Below, piece by piece: positions 17,386-23,905 of a stretch of 64,000 bases of DNA. The translations under genes were made by a program, and so were the position numbers. Every line of letters starts with the position of its first letter. The first letter of the stretch is position 1. This DNA comes from Sporichthyaceae bacterium (GTDB lineage: Bacteria > Actinomycetota > Actinomycetes > Sporichthyales > Sporichthyaceae), in the NCBI GenBank assembly GCA_036269075.1, contig DATASX010000085.1, positions 47,771 through 111,770 on the forward strand, read 5' to 3'. The notes under the pieces are model-generated. The model did no database searches, had not been told where the DNA came from, and saw only the letters and a program-made list of their open reading frames with translations.

Positions 17386-18054
17386 TCAGCGGTTCGGCAG
17401 GGCCAGCAGGCCTTCGACCACCTCGACGAGGTCGGCGCCGCTCGCGTCGGGGGGCGTGAAGATCTCCCCGTATCCGCCTTCGGCCCGGGACGCCCAACCG
17501 GTGAGCAGGCCGGCTCGTTTGGCGGCGTGACAGTCCCAGGCGTGGACCGCCACCAACGCGACCTCATCCGGGCTCAGGTTCAGGCGGGCCGCGCCGTGGT
17601 GATAGACCCGGGCCGGCGGCTTCCAGGCGTTCACCTCGGATGTGGCTACCACCGCTTCGATGTAGCCGGCCAGCCCGCAGCGGTCGAGGAATGCCTGGAC
17701 CGCGGGCGCGGCGCCGTTGGTCAGGCAGATCATCCGTACCCCGGCGTCGACCAACAGCTGCATGGCCGGTTGCACGTCGGGATGGGCGGGCAGGTCGGCG
17801 AAGCCGCCCAGCACGTGTGCCACCGCCTCCTCGGACAGCGTGTACCCGCTGACCGCCCGTAAGGCTTCGGCTGCGGCCAGCGGGAACGGCACATAGTCGC
17901 CGGCGACGGACATCCCCAAGCCGTAGAGCAGCGTGCGGGGGAACCAGGCCTGCACGGCCGCCGCCGGCAGCCCCACCTGTTCCATCCGGGCACCCAACGG
18001 TTCCAGCGAGATCAGGGTCTCGTTGACGTCGAAAGCCACCGCGCGAAGGGCCAT
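17386..18054 (-). CDS. HAD hydrolase, haloacid dehalogenase type II-like
   Basis: 222 residues. Motif I FDVNETL (nucleophile Asp9), motif II TNG, motif III Lys in NAWKPPARVY and motif IV in HAWDCHAAKRAGLLTGW match L-2-haloacid dehalogenase-like proteins. Biochemically tested relatives hydrolyse 2-haloacids; many others are phosphatases, so the substrate is open. Confidence 0.85.
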   Translation of the reverse strand: MALRAVAFDVNETLISLEPLGARMEQVGLPAAAVQAWFPRTLLYGLGMSVAGDYVPFPLAAAEALRAVSGYTLSEEAVAHVLGGFADLPAHPDVQPAMQLLVDAGVRMICLTNGAAPAVQAFLDRCGLAGYIEAVVATSEVNAWKPPARVYHHGAARLNLSPDEVALVAVHAWDCHAAKRAGLLTGWASRAEGGYGEIFTPPDASGADLVEVVEGLLALPNR

Positions 18055-18080
18055 CGAGAATCTCTCTCCTCGGGAGCGAA

Positions 18081-18095
18081 ATGACGACCCGTCAG
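18081..18095. repeat. CTGAC palindrome, near-exact copy 5
   Basis: ATGACGACCCGTCAG keeps TGAC-N5-GTCA, in the gap between two minus-strand genes. Confidence 0.55.
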
Positions 18096-18127
18096 GCGGG
18101 CGGTCGAGCCTGCCTCAACCGGGCTGA

Positions 18128-18289
18128 TTACCACCACTCGCAGCCACAGTCGCAGTCATCGTCCCAACTGCCCCAGCCGCCGCCGCCGTACCAGGTCGCG
18201 TACAGGCCGCTCCAGTCGGTGTGATGCTCGTAGCGGTGGTGGTGCGTCACCGCTGCGCCGTAGCGACCCTGCCACCGGTGAAGTCTCAT
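18128..18289 (-). CDS. 53-aa orphan peptide, acidic Cys/Trp-rich C-terminus
   Basis: The ATG at 18287-18289 follows AGGAG by seven bases. The protein has a basic, His-rich front (VTHHHRYEHH), a Gly/Trp middle, and ends WDDDCDCGCEWW. Three Cys flanked by Asp/Glu and aromatic residues could bind metal, or the tail could be a processed peptide. No family recognised. It follows alkB and precedes the HAD gene on the same strand. Confidence 0.6.
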   Translation of the reverse strand: MRLHRWQGRYGAAVTHHHRYEHHTDWSGLYATWYGGGGWGSWDDDCDCGCEWW

Positions 18290-18380
18290 GGCGCTGCTCC
18301 TCGGTCCCGTCCACGCCTGGCCGGCGTGATCTTCGCCAAATGATCTTCCCCGGAGGGCTCCTGCGCAATCGGCGCGGGTC

Positions 18381-19082
18381 TTAGCCGACGTCGTGGGGCC
18401 GGAACTGGATGCTGATGCGCGGCCCCACCGCTCGGGCGGTCTTCTGGACGGCGTGCTCCCAGGTCCGCTGGGCAGAGCCGCCCATGACCAGCAGGTCGCC
18501 GTGGCCGACGTCGTACCGCAGTGCAGGGCCACCACCGCGCGGGCGCAGCATGAACGCGCGTGGTGCGCCGAGGGAGACGATGGCGACCATGACGTCATCG
18601 GTGCTGCCTCGACCGAAGGTATCGCCGTGCCAGGCCACGGAATCGCGGCCGTCGCGGTAGTAGGCCAGGCCACAAGTGACGAACGGGTCGGCGTCGCGGT
18701 AGTGCGCGTTGAGCGCGGTCTGCAGTTCGCGCAGGAACGGGTCGGGCCACACGTCGGCCGCGGAGAGGTAGCAGTTGAGCCGCGGCACGTCGACCACGCG
18801 GTCGTACATCTGCCGCCGTTCTGCTTGCCACTGCGCCCGGTCCCTCAACAGGGTGAACAACTCATCCGACCCGCTGACCCAGGACCGGCGGATGTCCGCC
18901 CATGCGCCACGGGTCAACGGTCGGCGCTGAACCGTGTCTCCCAGGCGGCCGAACGTCGGTTCCTCGGCCAGGTCCAGAAGCGAGCCCTGCATGGCTGGGG
19001 CGGGGGCGTCGGCCGGCTTCCCCTCCGGCCGCCACACCTTTCCCCGCCCCGGCACCTGCACGTACGGGCTCGACGCCGCCAT
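18381..19082 (-). CDS. alkB: AlkB-like Fe(II)/2-oxoglutarate-dependent DNA repair dioxygenase
   Basis: 233 residues. The Fe-binding HxD is H152-G-D154 in SVAWHGDTFG, and the distal segment HAVQKTARAVGPRISIQFR supplies the 2-oxoglutarate-binding Arg residues. The NCYL...YRDG pattern is typical of AlkB. It oxidatively removes alkyl groups from bases in DNA or RNA. The ATG at 19082 lies 22 bases from a perfect LexA half-site pair, so SOS control is expected. Confidence 0.9.
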   Translation of the reverse strand: MAASSPYVQVPGRGKVWRPEGKPADAPAPAMQGSLLDLAEEPTFGRLGDTVQRRPLTRGAWADIRRSWVSGSDELFTLLRDRAQWQAERRQMYDRVVDVPRLNCYLSAADVWPDPFLRELQTALNAHYRDADPFVTCGLAYYRDGRDSVAWHGDTFGRGSTDDVMVAIVSLGAPRAFMLRPRGGGPALRYDVGHGDLLVMGGSAQRTWEHAVQKTARAVGPRISIQFRPHDVG

Positions 19083-19103
19083 GCCAGGGACGATAACACA
19101 AAG

Positions 19104-19119
19104 TCGAACACCTGTTCGA
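19104..19119. promoter_or_regulatory. LexA (SOS) box upstream of alkB
   Basis: TCGAACACCTGTTCGA: TCGAAC-N4-GTTCGA, a perfect match to the mycobacterial/actinobacterial LexA consensus, immediately upstream of the alkB start. It could also affect the divergent gene at 19178. Confidence 0.9.
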
Positions 19120-19177
19120 ATCAACTCGTCGGGTCGGGCCGGGTGCTTTCCAGGCCCGGCCCACTAGGGTCGCGACC

Positions 19178-19788
19178 ATGTCGTTCCAGGTCGTGTGTCT
19201 GTCCGCCGTGGACGGTTCCGGCGGCGAGCAGGTAGGTCCGCTGGTGGCCCAGCGGTTGGGCTACCGGATGGTCGACGACGAGATCGTCGCCCTGGCCGCG
19301 CGCGAGGCGCAGTTGGACCAAGCGGTTGTCGCCGACGTCGAGCGGCGCAAGTCGGCGATCATCCGTTTGTTGGACCGGCTCGGCCCCGGCACGGCCGCGT
19401 CGGCCACCCTGGGCGCCTTCGTGACCGAACCGCTCGACGGCACCCCCGCCGAGGCCGCGCTGCGCGATCTCATCCGCGCCACCATCGGCCAGGTCGCGGA
19501 CGCGGGTCGGGTCGGGTCGTGATCGTGGCCCACGCCGCGTCGTTCGCGCTGCGCGGGCGTCGGGACACGTTACGGGTCTTCCTCACCGCGTCGCCCGAGA
19601 CCCGCACCGGACGGCTGGCGCAGGACGCCAAGCAGTTGGCGAAGCTCGACGCCAACCGCGCGGACTACCTCAAACGCTTCTACGAGGTCGGCGTAGAGCA
19701 GCCGCACCACTACGACATCGTGCTCAACACCGACCACCTGGAGCCCGCCGCCGCGGCGGCGGTCGTCGTCGGGTTGGCGCTCACCTGA
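19178..19788 (+). pseudogene. Cytidylate-kinase-like protein, frameshifted by a 5-nt repeat unit
   Basis: The first frame (19178-19522) encodes MSFQVVCLSAVDGSGGEQVG through ATIGQVADAGRVGS and then stops. A second frame continues as VIVAHAASFALRGRRDTLRV to YDIVLNTDHLEP at 19786. The junction contains CGGGT three times in tandem (19503-19517). With two copies the reading would be ADAGRVVIVAHAAS, continuous and typical of the AAK_33 cytidylate-kinase-like family. This is a disrupted gene, a sequencing error, or a slipped-strand phase-variable switch. Confidence 0.82.
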
Positions 19789-19820
19789 CGCCCCGCCTCA
19801 GCTGCCTGGCGGGACGTCAG
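19785..19820. terminator. Bidirectional hairpin terminator
   Basis: CTGACGCCCCGCC and GGCGGGACGTCAG form a 13-bp stem with one mismatch and a 10-nt loop, between two convergent genes and overlapping the stop of the kinase-like gene. No T-run. Confidence 0.6.
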
Positions 19821-19853
19821 TTGCCTTGCGACAGCGGCTATCCGGCGTTCGGG

Positions 19854-21533
19854 TCAGGCGCCGCGCCGCCGGCCGTTGGCCCGGGTCTCCTCCGCGGCGG
19901 CCTTGCGGGCGGGCGTGAGCGGGATCCGGGACGTCCGGATGACCACGGTGTTGGCCGTTCGTTGCGACTTCACCACGGGAAGCGCGGCAGCCGGCGCGGC
20001 GGCGGTCGGCGCGGCGGCCACCGGACGCTTGGGGCGGGTCCGGACCGGCTCCACCGGTAGGTCCTCGTCCAGCATCCCCTGGTTGAGGTCGAGCAACTGG
20101 GGCACCGCGTCGTCGACCACTTCGTCGTCGAGCGCCACCTCGTCCAGCAACTTGTCCTCGACCAGTTCTTCCTCGAGCTCCGCCTCCTGGAGGATCTCCT
20201 CCTCGAGCAGCTCCTCCTCGAGCAGCTCCTCCTCGAGCAGCTCGTCCTCGAGCAGCTCTTCCTCGAGCTCCGCCTCGTCGTACATCGAGTCGTCGAACTC
20301 GTACTCGACCTCCGCCTCGACGGCGGCCGGGAGCATGTCCTCCTCGGCGTCGCGGGGGCGGGGCACTTCGTGCGCCTCCTCGACGCTGGTGGGCGCGGCC
20401 GCGGGCGCTTGCTTGACCGGCTCGTCGACGGATTCCGTGCCTGCCACGCCAAGTCGCTGCTCGGCATGCGCCAGGTTGGCGGCGACGCGGTCGCGGTGCT
20501 CGGCGGGCAGAATGTGGCCGGCCAGCAGGTGCCGGCAGGTCCGGGCAGACTCGGCGAAGGCCCCGGTCCAGAACGTGCTGCTCGCGTACTCGTCGTCGGC
20601 GCGCCAGCTGTAGGCGTCCTCGTCGATCCAGAGGCTGTCGTCCGGGCGGGGGATCTCGCGTGCCTGCGTCGCGGCCATGCGGGCGACGGAGTGCAGTCCC
20701 TGCTCGCGGGCGAACGCGGCCAGCGCGATCAGCGGTTCGGCGCGAGTGGGCCGCTCGTTCCACGCTGTCAGGTACGCGGCGATGACGGTCTCGCGGTCGA
20801 CGCCGGACAACTGCAGGAGCCGGGCGACCTCGTGCAGCGAGTCGGCGATCTCCTCGAGGTTGCCGCCCATGCCGGCGCGGTTCCGGAAGGCGTCCAACGC
20901 GGCCTGGTACTGGTGGCTGTCGCGCAGCGCGCGGGCCAGGTGGTAGGCCACGCCGGGGTTGCGCGGGTCGCGGGCGACCGCGTCGGCCAGTGCGACGGCG
21001 TCGGCGGCCCGCACCTCCGACCGGGTCAGGCCCCGCGTCCGGCCGCCGTCGATGCCAACCCGGACCGAGACGTCGGGCAGCATGATCCAGCTGACGTCGT
21101 GCGGCGCCTGCAGGACCTCGTCGCGCACGCCCTGGTACTGCCAGGTCAGGCGAGTGCTCAGCAGCGTCGCCCGGCGGTTGGTGAGGTTCTGCAACCGGTG
21201 CGCGAGCACGACCACGTCGACGTCGAGTTCCGGCCAGGTGAAGCCCCGCGGGGTCTCGAGGACGTCGTCGGCGTCGATGACCAAGGTGTAGTCGGCGCAG
21301 ACGCGCGCGGCTTGGACCACCTCGGTCCGGTTGTACCCGAAGTTCACCCAGGGCCGGTGGTGCAAGGTGCCGGGGATCCCGTCCAACCACTCGTGCACCA
21401 GCTTCGGCGTCTTGTCGGTGGACCCGGTGTCGACGACCAACCAATGGTCGATCAGGTCGCGGACCGAGGCCAGGCAGCGCTCGATCACCTGCGACTCGTT
21501 CCGCACGATCATGGCCAGACCGACCGTCGCCAT
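19854..21533 (-). CDS. Family 2 glycosyltransferase with helical middle and acidic repeat tail
   Basis: 559 residues. The N-terminal GT-A domain has VGLAMIVRNESQVIERCL, VVDTGSTDKT and the metal-binding VIDADDVLE. The middle part (about 190-370) is helical and TPR-like. The C-terminal third holds a Glu/Leu-rich repeat (units such as LLEEE, LLEDE) and a basic end. The enzyme probably transfers a sugar to a cell-surface or secondary product. The acidic tail could mediate protein contacts. The ATG at 21533 begins directly at the GT domain. Confidence 0.82.
   Translation of the reverse strand: MATVGLAMIVRNESQVIERCLASVRDLIDHWLVVDTGSTDKTPKLVHEWLDGIPGTLHHRPWVNFGYNRTEVVQAARVCADYTLVIDADDVLETPRGFTWPELDVDVVVLAHRLQNLTNRRATLLSTRLTWQYQGVRDEVLQAPHDVSWIMLPDVSVRVGIDGGRTRGLTRSEVRAADAVALADAVARDPRNPGVAYHLARALRDSHQYQAALDAFRNRAGMGGNLEEIADSLHEVARLLQLSGVDRETVIAAYLTAWNERPTRAEPLIALAAFAREQGLHSVARMAATQAREIPRPDDSLWIDEDAYSWRADDEYASSTFWTGAFAESARTCRHLLAGHILPAEHRDRVAANLAHAEQRLGVAGTESVDEPVKQAPAAAPTSVEEAHEVPRPRDAEEDMLPAAVEAEVEYEFDDSMYDEAELEEELLEDELLEEELLEEELLEEEILQEAELEEELVEDKLLDEVALDDEVVDDAVPQLLDLNQGMLDEDLPVEPVRTRPKRPVAAAPTAAAPAAALPVVKSQRTANTVVIRTSRIPLTPARKAAAEETRANGRRRGA
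20196..20270 (-). repeat. Tandem 15-nt repeats encoding LLEEE units
   Basis: Five consecutive 15-nt units related to CTCCTCCTCGAGCAG. The first three are identical; the last two carry a few substitutions. They encode pentapeptides in the glycosyltransferase tail. Confidence 0.85.
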
Positions 21534-21692
21534 CGGTGGACTCCCATCTGCACGCGTGGAGAAGAACCGAAGGTCCTCCTCAGTACGGATCGAAGCTAAG
21601 AGCAGGCTGGACGAACGGGGATCCCGGCAGAGCCGAAGGAGTGAACGACAGGAGAGGGGATCCTCCGGTACCGCCCGCAAATGTCCGAAAGA

Positions 21693-22106
21693 TCAGGCGG
21701 GATTGGGCTTCGGCGCGGGGCGGCTCAACCGCCACGGTGCCCGGGTTCCACGCGAGCGGGCATTGCGCCGCAGCTCGGCGACGGTTGCCTGATATCGACG
21801 GTTGTGTCCGGCGCCGACCGGGAGCAGGTAGATCCGGCGCCCGAGCTGCCAGCGGGCGTGCCGCAGGGTGCGTCGACTCGTGCAGCCCGGGCACGTCGCG
21901 TCCGCGTGCCTCCAGACCAGCTCGCAGTCGTCGCACAACCACAGGTCGGAAAGTTGTACCGGGACTGGCGCGGGCTCGTGCGCGGTCTGGCAGAGGATGA
22001 CCTTCCCGCGGCCCTCGCGCAGCGCTTGCTCGGTCCCGATGATCCGCGCGGTGATCCCGGCCTGCCCCGGCACGGGGAGGCTGATGGTGGATCGGTCGCG
22101 GCGCAT
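21693..22106 (-). CDS. Hypothetical zinc-ribbon protein (137 aa)
   Basis: A central LCDDCELVWRHADATCPGC gives two CxxC knuckles 13 residues apart, as in small zinc ribbons. The N-terminus is polar (MRRDRSTISLPVPGQAG) and the C-terminus Arg/Pro-rich. The start is uncertain: there is no strong ribosome site. Function unknown. Confidence 0.55.
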   Translation of the reverse strand: MRRDRSTISLPVPGQAGITARIIGTEQALREGRGKVILCQTAHEPAPVPVQLSDLWLCDDCELVWRHADATCPGCTSRRTLRHARWQLGRRIYLLPVGAGHNRRYQATVAELRRNARSRGTRAPWRLSRPAPKPNPA

Positions 22107-22175
22107 GGTTCGTCCATGATGCGTTGCGGCCGATGTCGTTGCGGGGATTTCGTTCCGCCCATTGCGGAACGATAA

Positions 22176-22190
22176 CTGACGCACAGTCAG
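22176..22190. repeat. CTGAC-N5-GTCAG palindrome, copy 6
   Basis: CTGACGCACAGTCAG, in the divergent gap between the zinc-ribbon gene and the ssgA-like gene. Confidence 0.75.
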
Positions 22191-22380
22191 ATGCGTTGGC
22201 GCAGCGGTTGCGTGGACGCTCGGCGCGGCGGTCGTGTCAATCGCTGAGCCCACATCGGCCAAGGTTCAGTCAACTCTTCCGGCCTTCGTGATCTTGAAAG
22301 TGTCGGCTCGTGGACGGCTGGTCCGATTGGCCGCCCCGCCCTGCGCCCCGGTCGGGGCGTACGAGGTGTCCAGGAAGGGT

Positions 22381-22403
22381 CGGTTTGGTCCGGTACCAAA
22401 CCG
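22381..22403. promoter_or_regulatory. Long perfect inverted repeat upstream of the ssgA-like gene
   Basis: CGGTTTGGT-CCGGT-ACCAAACCG: nine-base perfect arms with a 5-base centre, about 180 bases upstream of the ssgA-like start. A dimeric regulator operator is likely; a hairpin in a leader is the alternative. Confidence 0.65.
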
Positions 22404-22432
22404 GGCGGGGCGGGCGTCGGGGCCGGTGCCGA

Positions 22433-22459
22433 GGAAACTGGCAGGAGGCTTTATACGTT
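22433..22459 (+). promoter_or_regulatory. Candidate ECF-sigma promoter of the ssgA-like gene
   Basis: GGAAAC and CGTT separated by 17 bases resemble the GGAAC-N16/17-CGTT promoters of SigE-type ECF factors, in the only long leader region before the gene. Confidence 0.35.
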
Positions 22460-22580
22460 CGGCAATGGGCAAGGTCAGCGCTCGGAGCCGAGCATTGCAG
22501 CCGGGCGCCGGGCGGTCTTACAACTGTCCCAGCGAGGCGGAGCAAGCAAGTTCGAGACCACCCTGGTGAAAGGAACCGAC

Positions 22581-22997
22581 GTGACGCTGCACCCGACGAT
22601 CAGCCGGATCGAGCTGACCCTGGTGGTCGGCGACGGGTGCGCGTGGACGGTTCCCAGCACCTTCCGGTACGAGCCGAGCGAGCCGTTCGCGGTCCACCTG
22701 CAGATGACGGCCGGGGACTACGTCGTCGGTTGGACCTTCTCGCGGGATCTGGTGGCCGACGGGTTGGAGCGGCCGGCCGGTCTGGGCGACGTGCGGGTTC
22801 ACCCGTGCCTCGATGAGGACGGGTCGGCGGTTGTCCGGCTGGCGCTGAGCAGCCCGGACGGAGAGGCTGTCCTGGAGGTGCCGGCGCAGGAGCTGGCGCA
22901 GTTCCTGAAGGAGTCGTACTGCTCGGTTCCGGTGGGGTCGGAGACCGAGCACCTGGACGTGGACGCAGCTCTGGCAGATCTTCTGGCGGGCTGCTGA
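22581..22997 (+). CDS. SsgA-like (SALP) sporulation/cell-division protein
   Basis: 138 residues beginning VTLHPTISRIELTLV. The blocks FRYEPSEPFAVHLQM, WTFSRDLVADGLERPAGLGD and ALSSPDGEAVLEVPAQEL match SsgA/SsgB family proteins, which position FtsZ and control septation in sporulating actinomycetes. GTG 22581 follows AAAGGA by six bases and is preferred to GTG 22566. A perfect terminator follows. Confidence 0.88.
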   Translation: MTLHPTISRIELTLVVGDGCAWTVPSTFRYEPSEPFAVHLQMTAGDYVVGWTFSRDLVADGLERPAGLGDVRVHPCLDEDGSAVVRLALSSPDGEAVLEVPAQELAQFLKESYCSVPVGSETEHLDVDAALADLLAGC

Positions 22998-23102
22998 CAC
23001 AACCTCGCGCGGCCGGCCTGGGGAGACCGGCGCGGGTGAGGTGCAACACCGAGCGGGGCGATCGGGCAGGGGTGGCCGGTCGTCAATGATCAGAAGCAAG
23101 TC

Positions 23103-23142
23103 GCGGGCGGCGGACCTGGGGAGGTCCGCCGCCCGCCTTTTT
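23103..23142 (+). terminator. Rho-independent terminator of the ssgA-like gene
   Basis: A perfect 15-bp stem (GCGGGCGGCGGACCT and its complement) around a GGGG loop, followed by CTTTTT. Confidence 0.92.
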
Positions 23143-23234
23143 GGGTGCGCTGTCGCACCTCTGCCTGCATGTTCGGTCCGCCCGAGACGGTGTGCGAACC
23201 GGTCCTTTGCCTGATTCGACCCGCTACGGCCCGG

Positions 23235-23900
23235 ATGCGCTTTAGGCTCGCGGACGTGGTGAATTGGACCGGTCTGGTCTACGCGTCCGCCTTGTCGGTG
23301 GTCGTGTCGCTGCCCACGTTCGGGTTGGTCGACCACCGGGTCGCTTCCGACGCCCAACCGCAGCCGTGGGTTCGGCCCGACGACAGCCCTGCCGTGACCG
23401 GGACCCCGGCCCCGGCGCCGGTCGCGGCGGTCGGGGAATTCCGCTGCGGGCAGTCCCTGCCGACCGGGTTGAGCCAGAGCCTTGACGGGGTCAGCGTGCG
23501 GGTGGTCCGGGTCACCACCGGCCGGCACGGCGCCCCCCGGGTCACCTACGAGCTGAGCGCCGACCAGCCGGTCGCGCTGTCCCACGGGTTCGCGCGCGTC
23601 GTCGTGCTCAACCCCGCCGGCGTGGTGGTGGCTGGACAGGACCACGCCGAGCGCTACGCGGACATGCCGAACTTCGGCGAGGACGCCGACCTGGCCGTCC
23701 GCACGATCGCGCCGGGACACCCGTTCCGGCACCGGCTGCCGCCGACCAACACGCGACCGTGCCCCGGCCTGAAGTGGAAGCAGCTGCTGCGGCATGGCGA
23801 CAGCGTCGCGGTCGTCGCCCAGGGCTGGTCGTTGGACTCGAGCCTCGACGACGACGCCCTGGTCGACCGGGTCGAGATCGTGGCCGGCCCGCACCACTGA
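23235..23900 (+). CDS. Anchored or secreted hypothetical protein (221 aa)
   Basis: An N-terminal hydrophobic helix (YASALSVVVSLPTFGLV) precedes a Pro/Ala linker and a compact extracytoplasmic domain with VRVVRVTTGRHGAPRVTYEL and two Cys. No family recognised. Convergent with the SpoIIE-like gene, five bases apart. Confidence 0.6.
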   Translation: MRFRLADVVNWTGLVYASALSVVVSLPTFGLVDHRVASDAQPQPWVRPDDSPAVTGTPAPAPVAAVGEFRCGQSLPTGLSQSLDGVSVRVVRVTTGRHGAPRVTYELSADQPVALSHGFARVVVLNPAGVVVAGQDHAERYADMPNFGEDADLAVRTIAPGHPFRHRLPPTNTRPCPGLKWKQLLRHGDSVAVVAQGWSLDSSLDDDALVDRVEIVAGPHH

Positions 23901-23905
23901 GCGAT

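Noticed and set aside
19104..19120. GTTCGAATC resembling a tRNA T-arm
   Set aside because: No acceptor or anticodon stems can be formed around it; the sequence is explained by the LexA palindrome.
19798..21444. 548-residue minus-strand frame overlapping the glycosyltransferase
   Set aside because: Out-of-frame Arg-rich shadow of the same strand; the other frame has GT2 motifs.
22234..22569. 111-residue plus-strand frame before the ssgA-like gene
   Set aside because: Low-complexity composition, no ribosome site, and it spans the inverted repeat and promoter-like sequence.
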